Shown here in pieces: positions 44,513-53,933 of a stretch of DNA of 64,000 nt (position 1 is the stretch's first letter; the number at the start of each line of letters is the position of its first letter). The position numbers and the translations under genes are program-made. The notes under the pieces were generated by a model. The model did not search any database. It was not told the origin of the DNA and was given only the letters and a program-made list of their open reading frames with translations. The stretch comes from Erythrobacteraceae bacterium CCH12-C2. Its GTDB lineage: Bacteria; Pseudomonadota; Alphaproteobacteria; Sphingomonadales; Sphingomonadaceae. The stretch spans positions 1 to 64,000 of the forward strand of contig LSKF01000163.1 in the NCBI GenBank assembly GCA_001556995.1. The letters are read 5' to 3'.

Positions 44513-45793
44513 ATGCGCAAATTCCGGAATATCGTGCTCGCGGGACTGGCCGCCGCGGGGACCCTGTTGGCGGCGCCGCTGGCCGCTGAGACCGTGGCGA
44601 TCCGCGCCGGGAGCGTCATCACCGACGCCGCAGGCGAGCCGAGCGGCCCGGCGACCATCCTTGTCACCGATGGCAAGATCGTCTCCATCACCCCCGGCCA
44701 TGGTGCCGTGAAGGCCGACCGCGAGATCGACCTCAAGGGCAAGACCGTGCTCCCCGGTCTGATTGACCTGCACACCCACCTCACCGGCGATCCGGGTGGT
44801 GATTTCTGGAAGGAAGCGACCGAACCGGACGAATGGGGCGTGGTCGTGGGTGCCAAGAACGCGCGCCTCACCGCGCTCGCAGGCTTCACCACCGTGCGCG
44901 AGGCAGGGAGCGGGCGTGATACGGCGTTCTCGCTCCGGCGCGGCACCGCCGAGGGGCTGGTGCCGGGGCCGCGCATTGTCGCCGCTGGCCCGGCGCTTTC
45001 GATCATCGGCGGCCATGCCGACGTCAACGGCTTCCGTTCCGAGGTCAATGAACTGCTCGACAGCGGGTTCACCTGCACTGGCCCGGTCGAATGCGCGGCC
45101 AAGGTCCGGCTCGCCAGCCAGAACGGCAGCGACGTGATCAAGATCACCGCCACCGGCGGGGTGCTGTCGCAGCAGGGCCGGGGCCTTGAAGCCCACTTCA
45201 CGCCCGAGGAAATGAAAGCGATTGCCGATACCGCCCATTCGCTCGGGCTGAAGGTGATGGCCCACGCCCATGGCGCGCGCGGCATCCAGCAGGCGGCCGA
45301 AGCCGGGATCGATTCGATCGAGCACGGCACCTACCTCGATGAAGCCGCGGCTCGCGCGATGAAGGCGAGCGGCACTGTGCTGGTGCCCACCCTGATGGCG
45401 CTTGAAGGCGTGTCCGAAGGGCTGGGAAAGGGCATCTACACTCCCGTGGTCGAGAACAAGATCCGCGCGGTGCAGCCACTGATGGCCTCGCTGGTGTCGC
45501 GCGCGCGCCAATACGGCGTGACGGTCGCCTTCGGCACCGATGCGGGCGTGTACCAGCACGGCCGCAATGCCGAGGAGCTGGGGCTGATGAAGAAACAGGG
45601 TATGACCGACCGCGAAGTGCTGGCCTCAGCGACCACGGTTGCGGCCAAGGTGCTCGGCATGGACAACCAGATCGGCAAGCTCGCCCCCGGCTTCTCGGCG
45701 GACATCATCGCGGTGGATGGCAATCCGCTCAAGGATGTAACCGTGCTGGAGAAGGTTGGCTTCGTGATGGTGCGCGGTCGGGTGATCGAGTGA
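44513..45793 (+). CDS. Exported amidohydrolase (metallo-dependent peptidase-like)
   Basis: 426-residue member of the amidohydrolase superfamily. Signal peptide MRKFRNIVLAGLAAAGTLLA ending in APLAAE. Metal ligands: HTH in LIDLHTHL, lysine in VIKITATGG (probably carboxylated), His in MAHAHG, His in SIEHGT, and Asp in FGTDAG. The closest studied relatives are Xaa-Pro/Xaa-Arg dipeptidases and imidazolonepropionase-like enzymes, so it probably hydrolyses a peptide or amide in the periplasm. GGGAGA precedes ATG 44513. Confidence 0.88.
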   Translation: MRKFRNIVLAGLAAAGTLLAAPLAAETVAIRAGSVITDAAGEPSGPATILVTDGKIVSITPGHGAVKADREIDLKGKTVLPGLIDLHTHLTGDPGGDFWKEATEPDEWGVVVGAKNARLTALAGFTTVREAGSGRDTAFSLRRGTAEGLVPGPRIVAAGPALSIIGGHADVNGFRSEVNELLDSGFTCTGPVECAAKVRLASQNGSDVIKITATGGVLSQQGRGLEAHFTPEEMKAIADTAHSLGLKVMAHAHGARGIQQAAEAGIDSIEHGTYLDEAAARAMKASGTVLVPTLMALEGVSEGLGKGIYTPVVENKIRAVQPLMASLVSRARQYGVTVAFGTDAGVYQHGRNAEELGLMKKQGMTDREVLASATTVAAKVLGMDNQIGKLAPGFSADIIAVDGNPLKDVTVLEKVGFVMVRGRVIE

Positions 45794-45884
45794 CGGCAGG
45801 GGCAGTGTAACCATTCCCGCTCTTGGCGCGAACTGGGCCGGAATGCGCCCTGTCGGCGCCGTCGATGCTAAAGGGGAACACCAC

Positions 45885-46484
45885 ATGCCGACCACCAACC
45901 AACGCACCGTCACCATCGTCGCCGCCCTGCTGCTGGTGGCAACGATCACGCAATCGATCTACACCGCGCTCTTTCTCACCATGCCCGAGCTTTCGCGCGC
46001 ACCGCTGTGGGGGATCGAGGGGATCGTGTTCACGCTGATGGCAGCCTTTGCCGGGGCGGCGCTGGCACAGGCCAAGCGGCTGCACCTCGGCTGGTCGGCG
46101 ATTGCGGCTGCGGCGGTGCTCAATGTGGTGCAGGTCAGTGTCGGCCTCACCATGTTCGGCCCCTTTGGTGACGCGGCCAAGGCCGATCCGGCCTTCGCCC
46201 CGCTGATCGGCGCGGTCGTCGCGTTCTCCTTCATGATGTACAACGCGGCCAAGGTGCTGCTGGCGCTCGCCGCCATCGTCTTCGGTTTTGCGCGGATGAG
46301 CGCCGGGGGGAAGGCGCTGGGCGGACTGACTGCTGCGGTGGGTGTAGTCGCTTTGGGTGCCAACGCGCTGTCGCTGGCCGCCGGGCGCGATGTGCTGGGT
46401 GATCTTCCGCTCGCAGGCGGATCGGGCGTGCTTGCGACGCTGCTGCTGGCGGTGAGCTTGTTGGGGGTGGCGAAGGAGGATTGA
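45885..46484 (+). CDS. Hypothetical inner-membrane protein, six helices
   Basis: 199 residues, mostly hydrophobic, about six membrane helices, small and alanine-rich. No catalytic or family motif that I recognise. AGGGGA precedes ATG at 45885. It follows the amidohydrolase by 91 bases and ends 59 bases from the convergent winged-helix regulator. Function unknown. Confidence 0.65.
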   Translation: MPTTNQRTVTIVAALLLVATITQSIYTALFLTMPELSRAPLWGIEGIVFTLMAAFAGAALAQAKRLHLGWSAIAAAAVLNVVQVSVGLTMFGPFGDAAKADPAFAPLIGAVVAFSFMMYNAAKVLLALAAIVFGFARMSAGGKALGGLTAAVGVVALGANALSLAAGRDVLGDLPLAGGSGVLATLLLAVSLLGVAKED

Positions 46485-46543
46485 TATGGGCGGGGGCGCT
46501 TGGGGCCCGCTGCCATGGCGGGGTTACCTTGCGCGCGAATGCC

Positions 46544-46846
46544 CTAGCCCAGAGCCCGCTGCGCGCTTTCAACCAGCGCCTGCAGAGCTGCCATATGCGC
46601 CTTGAAGGCCTTGGCGCCCTGCGGCGTGAAGGCGGCCCAGGTGCGCTGACGGCCATCCTGCGCCGCCTTGCGTAAAGTCAGATAGCCCGCCTCTCCAAGC
46701 GCCGAAAGGTGCTTGGACAGCACAGAGTCGCTGACTTGCGTGATGTCGCGCAGGGTTGCGAATTCTACCTCGTCGACGCGCGCGAGCACTGCGGCGATCT
46801 GCAACCGGGCGGGCGCGTGGAGGACCGTGTCGATAGCACCGCTCAT
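46544..46846 (-). CDS. Winged-helix transcriptional regulator
   Basis: 100-residue DNA-binding protein with one winged helix-turn-helix: helix LQIAAVLAR, then FATLRDITQVSDSVLSKHLS (recognition helix VSDSVLSKHL) and the wing LRKAAQDGRQRTWAAFTPQG. The type is the ArsR/PadR-like HTH_34 group often encoded next to a small membrane protein. The start at 46846 overlaps the stop of the membrane-protein gene (ATGA). It is probably autoregulatory through the three palindromes at 47345-47412. Confidence 0.82.
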   Translation of the reverse strand: MSGAIDTVLHAPARLQIAAVLARVDEVEFATLRDITQVSDSVLSKHLSALGEAGYLTLRKAAQDGRQRTWAAFTPQGAKAFKAHMAALQALVESAQRALG

Positions 46847-47295
46847 CGGCCGTGCCCCCGCAGCTCCCGCTGGTAAACACGCTGCCACAGAAAGCTGAGC
46901 GCGGTGGTTGCTATGATCATTGCCGCCAGAAGCACCCAGAACAGCGGTTGTTCGCGCTGCGGCTCATTCATGCCTATCCTCACATAGAGGCACGCAGCCA
47001 ATCCGAGGGCAATCAGGGCATAGGTTATCCACCTCGCCCGGCCTTCGATCAGCCCGCTGACGAACATGCCGTGGCGCTTCTTATCGTCATTTTTCAGGTA
47101 GAGCGCGAAGAGCACGACACCGAAGCTTGCGAAGACCGACAGTCCACCTTCAAGGGTCTGGGAGAATATCAGCACCCCAATTCCAAGGCCCGCCGCCAGA
47201 TGCCGCCAGAACGGCCACTGCATCCGCACGGACAGGCGCTGTTCAGTGGCTCGGATTTCGGCCATCGCGGCCCTTGCTTCGTCGATATCAGTCAC
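46843..47295 (-). CDS. Small membrane protein paired with the winged-helix regulator
   Basis: 150 residues, soluble N-terminus of about 30 residues, then about four membrane helices (LAAGLGIGVLIFS; ASFGVVLFALYL; YALIALGLAACLYVRI; LLAAMIIATTALSFLW). No enzyme motif. Start is GTG at 47295, supported by AAGGAG 7 bases upstream; ATG at 47337 has no ribosome site. First gene of the operon with the regulator. Function unknown; such pairs are common in sphingomonads. Confidence 0.7.
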   Translation of the reverse strand: MTDIDEARAAMAEIRATEQRLSVRMQWPFWRHLAAGLGIGVLIFSQTLEGGLSVFASFGVVLFALYLKNDDKKRHGMFVSGLIEGRARWITYALIALGLAACLYVRIGMNEPQREQPLFWVLLAAMIIATTALSFLWQRVYQRELRGHGR

Positions 47296-47344
47296 CGAAT
47301 GCTCCTTGTATCGATGGCGAGCCGCGACGGTGGCCACTCGTCAT

Positions 47345-47359
47345 TTTCCATCTTGGAAA
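47345..47359. promoter_or_regulatory. Operator-like palindrome 1
   Basis: TTTCCATCTTGGAAA: perfect 6-bp arms around 3 bases, 50 bases upstream of the membrane protein/regulator operon. Confidence 0.6.
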
Positions 47360-47372
47360 GTCAATAGGCATC

Positions 47373-47391
47373 ACTTTCCGATTCGGCAAGT
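47373..47391. promoter_or_regulatory. Operator-like palindrome 2
   Basis: ACTTTCCGATTCGGCAAGT: imperfect version of the same palindrome, with one mismatched pair, centred 30 bp from site 1. Confidence 0.55.
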
Positions 47392-47397
47392 GATAAG

Positions 47398-47412
47398 TTT
47401 CCATATTGGAAA
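47398..47412. promoter_or_regulatory. Operator-like palindrome 3
   Basis: TTTCCATATTGGAAA: perfect, same arms as site 1, centred 23 bp from site 2. Lies 28 bases before the thiC -35 element. Confidence 0.6.
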
Positions 47413-47439
47413 GTTAAATCCGGACTGTCGGCAAGCGCC

Positions 47440-47466
47440 TCGACATGGCCGCAAAGAGCCTATAAT
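47440..47466 (+). promoter_or_regulatory. Candidate promoter of thiC
   Basis: TCGACA (one change from TTGACA) and a perfect TATAAT at 47461-47466, spacer 15 bases (short). The predicted transcription start at about 47473 coincides with the 5' end of the riboswitch. Confidence 0.55.
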
Positions 47467-47470
47467 GCAG

Positions 47471-47564
47471 GCCCATCCCCGGGGAGCCGCTTGGCTGAGA
47501 GGGGCGGATAGCACCGCCCGACCCGTCGAACCTGAACCGATTAGCATCGGCGGAGGGAGTGGGC
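47471..47564 (+). ncRNA. TPP riboswitch (THI element)
   Basis: The conserved thi-box pieces are all visible: CTGAGA at 47494-47499, ACCTGAACCGATTAGCATCG at 47530-47549 and GGCGGAGGGAGTGGG after it. The ends GCCCATCC and GGAGTGGGC form the closing stem P1. It precedes thiC, its usual target, and would lower ThiC production when thiamine diphosphate is abundant. Confidence 0.93.
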
Positions 47565-47581
47565 TGGCCCGAACGCCATAG

Positions 47582-49489
<1,908 letters not shown>

Positions 49490-49543
49490 GTGCAACCGGC
49501 AGGGGCCGGGGGGCGTAGCTCGGCCATCATGAGGAGAACCACG

Positions 49544-50110
49544 ATGCGCCTAGTCTACGCCGCTGCCATTCTGGCCGCGCTCGCCCCCGCACTCCCCGTC
49601 GCTGCGCAAGACGCCCCGGCGGTGACGCTGGCGCAGGCGCGCACCTCAATCACGGGCGCCTGGGCGGGGGAGCTGCAATATCTCGATTACCAATCGGGCG
49701 AGTGGCAGGGCATTCCTGTCACCGTCACCGTCTCGCTGGAGGGTGACGGCAACACCCTCACCCGCCGCGCGACCTTCGATGACGGGCCGCGGGTGGGCAA
49801 TGTGTTCATCACCTCGCTTGCGATGCTCGGGCCCGATGGCGTCACTGAATACAGCACGGGCTTTCGCGCCGGGCGCACTCCCGAGGTGAGCGCCAGCACC
49901 CTCTCCCTCGCGGCGGCGCGCGACGCGGAGCATTGGACGATCCTCGCCCAGCGCGACGGCCAGGACGACGACCGCCCCGCGCGCATCCGCGAGACCACCA
50001 CGCGCGACGGCGGCCGGCTGGTTACGCTCAAGGAGGTCGATTTCCTCGACGAGCCGGGCGAGGAGTGGTTCAGCCGTAACCGCACCGTGCTGGAGCGCAC
50101 CGGCGACTGA
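49544..50110 (+). CDS. Hypothetical exported protein
   Basis: 188 residues with a signal peptide (MRLVYAAAILAALAPALPVA, then AQ). The mature part reads ITGAWAGELQYLDYQSGEWQ then alternating strands, suggesting a small beta-barrel or lipocalin-like fold. I recognise no family motif. GGAGA lies 7 bases before ATG 49544, which is preferred over ATG 49529. Follows thiC by 54 bases and could be co-transcribed. Confidence 0.7.
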   Translation: MRLVYAAAILAALAPALPVAAQDAPAVTLAQARTSITGAWAGELQYLDYQSGEWQGIPVTVTVSLEGDGNTLTRRATFDDGPRVGNVFITSLAMLGPDGVTEYSTGFRAGRTPEVSASTLSLAAARDAEHWTILAQRDGQDDDRPARIRETTTRDGGRLVTLKEVDFLDEPGEEWFSRNRTVLERTGD

Positions 50111-50218
50111 GCAGCGCACCGCTCCGTCCATCCCCCGCTTTAAGCGGCGCCGATTTGACCGGCCCTGCAAAAGGGCAGACCCTTCCTCCGGGCCGTGCTT
50201 CCTTGGGGGGATCGACGT

Positions 50219-50602
50219 ATGAATGCCTATCGCTTGCTGCAAATCCTGCTGGTCGCCTTCGGGGCGGTGTTCTGCCTTGTTGGTCCGCTGGCGATCGTCT
50301 GGCCGAGCGGCTGGGCGTGGCACGAGGGGCCGCCCGCCGCCTCGCAATATTTCATGATGATCGTGGGGGTCTATGCGACGCTCGGCGTGTTCATGATCCT
50401 CGCCGCGCGCGATCCGCTCAAGCATGTCTCGCTGATCTGGTTCGTCGCCCTATCGAGCGCGGTGCACGCCGCGATCATGGCGTTGCAATCGTTAGCCGCG
50501 CCGATGCACCACGGCCACCTGCTGGGCGACGTGCCCGCGCTGCTGATGGTGACGATAGCCTTTGCGGTGCTGCTGCCAAGAGCGCAGCGCGCCGGGGTTT
50601 AA
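50219..50602 (+). CDS. Small inner-membrane protein (DUF6632-like)
   Basis: 127 residues with four membrane helices: LLQILLVAFGAVFCLVGPLA, FMMIVGVYATLGVFMIL, LIWFVALSSAVHAAIMAL and LLMVTIAFAVLL. Histidines and MHHGHL lie between helices 3 and 4. The layout resembles the DUF6632 family, function unknown. GGGGGG precedes ATG 50219. Confidence 0.6.
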   Translation: MNAYRLLQILLVAFGAVFCLVGPLAIVWPSGWAWHEGPPAASQYFMMIVGVYATLGVFMILAARDPLKHVSLIWFVALSSAVHAAIMALQSLAAPMHHGHLLGDVPALLMVTIAFAVLLPRAQRAGV

Positions 50603-50610
50603 CCCGATAG

Positions 50611-50645
50611 TCCCCCTCTCGCCCGCGGGAGGGGTCAGGGGTGGG
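50611..50645 (+). repeat. GC-rich palindromic repeat, unit 3
   Basis: CCCCCTCTC-GCCCGC-GGGAGGGG stem then TCAGGGGTGGG, the same plan as the units at 36336 and 36395. Confidence 0.55.
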
Positions 50646-50659
50646 CAAGCGCCGCGCCC

Positions 50660-50752
50660 CTAGCTGTTCTTCATGTTCTCCAGCCCCTTGATCCCGCCGG
50701 GTTTGAGGCTGGGCTGGCTGGCGTTCTGCTGGGGACCGCCCGCTCTGTCCCC
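50660..50752 (-). pseudogene. Possible gene remnant (3' end only)
   Basis: An open stretch of 30 codons on the minus strand ends SQPSLKPGGIKGLENMKNS and a TAG stop, and reads like a real protein C-terminus. It has no start codon and is closed by an in-frame TAA at 50753-50755, at the edge of an inverted repeat. The parent family is not recognised. Confidence 0.25.
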
Positions 50753-50789
50753 TTAGAGTCTGCTTCCACCCTACTGAAACAGACTCTAA
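50753..50789. repeat. Inverted repeat overlapping the end of the 107-residue gene
   Basis: TTAGAGTCTG and CAGACTCTAA, perfect 10-bp arms around 17 bases. It includes the stop codon of the gene at 50786-51109 and may act as its transcription end, though there is no T-run. Confidence 0.6.
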
Positions 50790-51109
50790 TGAAGCAAGCC
50801 ATCCCCACACAGGATATCGTCGCAAACGCTTGCGATCAGAGCGAGGCGGTTTGTGATGTCTTCGCGGGTGGTCGCCTCACCCGAGGGGGCGATGAAGTCC
50901 TGAAGCGAGCGCGCGAAAGCAAGGGCGGCGTGGTCATAACCGGCCGGGTCAAGGTAGAAGTCGATCGCCTGCGCCAGATCGGCAAGCAAGGCGCGGCCGC
51001 TTTCGGGAGGGGCGGGGCGAGGGCGGAAGTCTTGGTTCATGGCACGGTCGGGGACATGCGCGGGTCCCGCAAAGCCCATCAGTGCCGCGATGTTGCCCGA
51101 ACGTTTCAT
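50786..51109 (-). CDS. Hypothetical protein, 107 residues
   Basis: Small soluble protein, helical in its second half (GRALLADLAQAIDFYLDPAG; NRLALIASVCDDILCGDG), with a proline-rich middle. No recognised family. ATG at 51109 has GGGAGG 7 bases upstream. Divergent from a TetR regulator with a 97-base spacer containing an operator-like palindrome, so it is a likely target of that regulator. Confidence 0.6.
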   Translation of the reverse strand: MKRSGNIAALMGFAGPAHVPDRAMNQDFRPRPAPPESGRALLADLAQAIDFYLDPAGYDHAALAFARSLQDFIAPSGEATTREDITNRLALIASVCDDILCGDGLLH

Positions 51110-51160
51110 GCAGCCTCCCGAGCGCAAAAACGCGCTGTGATTCGCTTATTGGTTTGCAGT

Positions 51161-51176
51161 TTTGTACTAATACGAA
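51161..51176. promoter_or_regulatory. Operator-like palindrome for the TetR regulator
   Basis: TTTGTACTAATACGAA: 6-bp arms with one mismatch around CTAA, in the divergent spacer 31 bases upstream of the tetR-type gene. TTTTGTAC and GTACAAAA recur at 51160 and 51211. Confidence 0.5.
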
Positions 51177-51206
51177 TAAAACCCTTTAGGAGCAAGGGGT
51201 TTGTAG

Positions 51207-51836
51207 GTGACAGTACAAAAACGGCCGCCCGGACGGCCGCGTCAATATGATCGAGAGGCTGCGTTGCTGGCGGCTCGCAAGGTATTCTGGGAGAATGGTT
51301 TTTCCGCAACCTCGGTCGATGCCCTGTGCGCGGCGATGCAAATCAACAAGCCGAGCTTCTACGCCGGGTTCCGCAACAAGCTGGCACTGTATCTGGAGGT
51401 GCTGCGGCAGTACGAGGCCGAAGGGCGGGCGGCGATGAAGGAACGGCTGGCGCACCCCGATCTTGCCACCGCGCTGCGTCAAGCGGCCGAAGGGGCGGTC
51501 GGCAATTTCATGGCGGGTGAGGTCGGCCCGCGCGGGTGTCTGCTGGTTGGCACGGCTGTGGTCGAGGCGATGACCGAGCGGTCGGTGAAGACCGAACTGC
51601 GCGCCGATATGTTGGCAAGCGGCGCGATGTTTGAAGCGCGGTTCGCACGCGCCGTTGCCGAAGGAGGCTTCGCCCCGTCAACCTCGCCTGCGGCGCTGGG
51701 CCAGATCATGCGCGACGCGATCTACGCCGCCGCCCTGCACGCCCGCGCCGGAGCAACGCGCGCCGAATTGCTGGCCAATCTCGACGCTGTGATCGACCTG
51801 CTGGTGGGTCCTGGCGGGGCTGCCGTGCAAGATTAG
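51207..51836 (+). CDS. TetR-family transcriptional regulator
   Basis: 209-residue repressor. N-terminal helix-turn-helix: AALLAARKVFWENGFSATSV, DALCAAMQINKPSFYAGFRN with recognition helix KPSFYAGF. The C-terminal ligand domain starts at about residue 65 and includes VGPRGCLLVGTAVVEA, as in TetR_C_16/AcrR-like members that respond to small electrophiles or lipids. Start is GTG at 51207 with AAGGGG upstream. Probably autoregulates and controls the divergent 107-residue protein. Confidence 0.88.
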   Translation: MTVQKRPPGRPRQYDREAALLAARKVFWENGFSATSVDALCAAMQINKPSFYAGFRNKLALYLEVLRQYEAEGRAAMKERLAHPDLATALRQAAEGAVGNFMAGEVGPRGCLLVGTAVVEAMTERSVKTELRADMLASGAMFEARFARAVAEGGFAPSTSPAALGQIMRDAIYAAALHARAGATRAELLANLDAVIDLLVGPGGAAVQD

Positions 51837-52042
51837 GTAATTGGGGCAAGCTGTGCTAAGTACCCGTTGCTGACGTCGAAATATGCGACGGACTTCGAAA
51901 TTTGTGCTCCGCCGCTTGCCATGGGTTCGTCCCGCAGGCCCCGGCGTTAACCAGACGACGACTTCCTTTCATCGGACGATAACGCACTATCCTTCGCGCA
52001 TGTCGCGCGGGGGCAACTCATTGTTCTTGAAAGGAACATCGT

Positions 52043-52255
52043 ATGAGCAAGACCGGAACCGTAAAGTTCTTCAACACCGACAAGGGCTATGGCTTCATCC
52101 AGCCTGATGATGGCTCGTCGGACAGCTTCGTCCACATCACCGCCGTGCAGGCCGCTGGCATGCACAGCCTCGATAAGGACCAGCGCCTCAATTACGATCT
52201 CGAACAGGGTCGTAATGGCAAGGAAAGCGCCGTGAACCTCTCGGCTGCTGACTAA
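52043..52255 (+). CDS. Cold-shock protein (CspA family)
   Basis: 70-residue single cold-shock domain RNA chaperone. RNP1 KGYGFIQ and RNP2 SFVHI are intact; begins TGTVKFFNTDKGYG. AAAGGA precedes ATG 52043. The 206-base spacer in front contains no gene and could hold a long 5' leader, as is usual for regulated csp genes, but I see no certain element. A terminator follows. Confidence 0.95.
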   Translation: MSKTGTVKFFNTDKGYGFIQPDDGSSDSFVHITAVQAAGMHSLDKDQRLNYDLEQGRNGKESAVNLSAAD

Positions 52256-52269
52256 CACGCATACCGCGA

Positions 52270-52303
52270 GGGCCGGGGGGCGCGATGCGCTTTTCCGGCC
52301 CTT
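52270..52303 (+). terminator. Terminator after the cold-shock gene
   Basis: GGGCCGG (52270) pairs with CCGGCCC (52295) around an 18-base loop that can itself form GCG-CGC pairs; only TTG follows, so efficiency is uncertain. Confidence 0.5.
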
Positions 52304-52361
52304 GCCTTGACTGACTGACGTGCCTCCCGCCTACCCCCCCTCTCACGGCAGGATACCCCCG

Positions 52362-52589
52362 ATGGCCCAGACCTACGAATTCTGCAGCGAACGCGCCGAT
52401 GAAGCCGCAGCGCTCGCCGAGCAGGCGACGCTCGACAATGTTCGGGAACGCGAATTGCGATCGGAAAAGACCTGGCGCGGGCTCGCCGAACAGGCGCGCA
52501 AGACCGCCGAGGAGAGGGTCAAGGCCGATCAGCTGCGGGCTGACAAGCGGGCGGCCGAAAGCCTGATGGTGGCTGACAGCGGCGAATAG
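52362..52589 (+). CDS. Hypothetical small helical protein
   Basis: 75 residues, highly charged and alanine-rich, predicted to be almost all helix or coiled coil (ADEAAALAEQATLDNVRERE; LAEQARKTAEERVKADQLRA). No family recognised. GGCAGGAT lies about 10 bases before ATG 52362. It ends 9 bases before the convergent photolyase-like gene. Confidence 0.6.
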   Translation: MAQTYEFCSERADEAAALAEQATLDNVRERELRSEKTWRGLAEQARKTAEERVKADQLRADKRAAESLMVADSGE

Positions 52590-52598
52590 GCCGCGCGT

Positions 52599-53831
52599 TC
52601 AGCCGCCGCCGATCGCGCATTCGCGCAGCACGTCCTCAATCGCCTTGGCGACCCCGAAGAACCCCGCCTTGGCGTGGGGCCAGGTAGCGCGGTCGAGATC
52701 GCTCAGCAGGGTGACCACCTGGCCTTCTGCGACAAGCGGGGCCAGATCGGGCCACAGTGCGTCGCGGGTCCATCCCGTGGGGAGATAGGGCAGCGCAAGG
52801 CGGCTGATCCCGGCCGCGTCCAGCGCCACGGCCAGCGGCTCGCCCGCGCGCCATTCCACTGCCGGGCACCCGAACTCCGCCGCCGCCTCAGCCATCCCGC
52901 TGGCAACCGCACCCTCGGCGAAGTTGGCTGCCAGCGTGCCAATATCGCCCTGAGAGCGCGCCAAAGGCCGCGCCGCGCCGATCACGAGTGCCGGGGCAGC
53001 GGGCAGGGCAAGCGGAGCGTGATGCGCAGCCTCGTCATGCAGCAGCAGCGCGAAGGGCTGGGCCAGATCGGTTGTAGTGACCGGGGCGGGCAGATCGAGT
53101 TTCTGGCGCGGGTAATCCTGCGGTTCTTCTAGCGGCTCGGCATCCTCTACCAGCCCTTGCGCATCCAAAGCGCCCTCGGGCCGCCCGGCGGTGTAGCGGG
53201 CGATATTGTCAGGCCGGGCAAGGTAGTGCTTGCCCTTGGTGTGCAGCCCCGCAACCCAGCGCCACGACAGCGTGTTCGACGCCGCATCGCCGTCCATCAG
53301 ATGCTGCAGGAAGAAGTCCGCCCCCAGCCGCCAATCGAGCTTCAGCGTGAAGGTCCAGATGCTCGCAAACCACATCCGCGCATGGTTGTGGAGGTAGCCG
53401 GTGGTCACCAACTCCTGCGCCCAGGTATCGAAGGCTTCGATCCCGGTGCGGCCTTCCACGGCCTGCGAGTAAGCGATGCGCAGCCCGGCGTTGCGCTCCA
53501 TCGCCGCCAGCGCGGCATTGCGACCGGCGCAGTAATCGGACCAGATCGCCGGGCGCTGTTCGAGGTAGCCCTTGAAATAGACCCGCCAGAACACCTCGGC
53601 GATGAACTTTTCGGCTGCGCGCGGGCTGTGCGCACCGAGCACGGCTTCGAGCACTTCGGTCTCGCTGATCAGCCCGGCGTGAAGCCACGGCGATAGCTGG
53701 CTGACATTGCCGCGCCCGCCGTCGGCTGGCCCATCATCATGGTTGCGGGTATCGGCATAGCGGCGTCCGGCGGCGGGCAGGAATTCGGTCAGGCGGGCTT
53801 GGGCGCGGGCGCGGGTCGGGGTAAAGTTCAT
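52599..53831 (-). CDS. Photolyase-like FAD-binding protein with permuted domains
   Basis: 410 residues. Residues about 1-230 match the FAD-binding catalytic half of photolyases/cryptochromes: NVSQLSPWLHAGLISETEVL, FIAEVFWRVYFKGYLEQRP, GRTGIEAFDTWAQELVTTGY, LHNHARMWFASIWTF and SNTLSWRWVAGLHTKGKHYL. The alpha/beta antenna domain that normally precedes it is absent; instead an alpha/beta-like domain follows (about 255-405: FALLLHDEAAHH, ALVIGAARP, VEWRAGEP, LALPYLPTGW, WPHAKAGFFGVAKAI). This looks like a permuted photolyase. DNA repair or light sensing are both possible. Start ATG 53831. Confidence 0.75.
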   Translation of the reverse strand: MNFTPTRARAQARLTEFLPAAGRRYADTRNHDDGPADGGRGNVSQLSPWLHAGLISETEVLEAVLGAHSPRAAEKFIAEVFWRVYFKGYLEQRPAIWSDYCAGRNAALAAMERNAGLRIAYSQAVEGRTGIEAFDTWAQELVTTGYLHNHARMWFASIWTFTLKLDWRLGADFFLQHLMDGDAASNTLSWRWVAGLHTKGKHYLARPDNIARYTAGRPEGALDAQGLVEDAEPLEEPQDYPRQKLDLPAPVTTTDLAQPFALLLHDEAAHHAPLALPAAPALVIGAARPLARSQGDIGTLAANFAEGAVASGMAEAAAEFGCPAVEWRAGEPLAVALDAAGISRLALPYLPTGWTRDALWPDLAPLVAEGQVVTLLSDLDRATWPHAKAGFFGVAKAIEDVLRECAIGGG

Positions 53832-53933
53832 GGGTCAGCAACCCCTCGGCCGATCCAAGGTTCCGCCGCGCGAGGCGCTTTGAAAGATCGTCTGGCCGGC
53901 GTATCTCGGCTGCCTCAGATGGGAGCGAAAGAG

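Noticed and set aside
51837..52042. Structured cold-shock leader (cspA-type RNA switch)
   Set aside because: The spacer is long enough, but I could not identify conserved cold-box elements or a convincing alternative fold by eye; RNA folding at two temperatures would decide.
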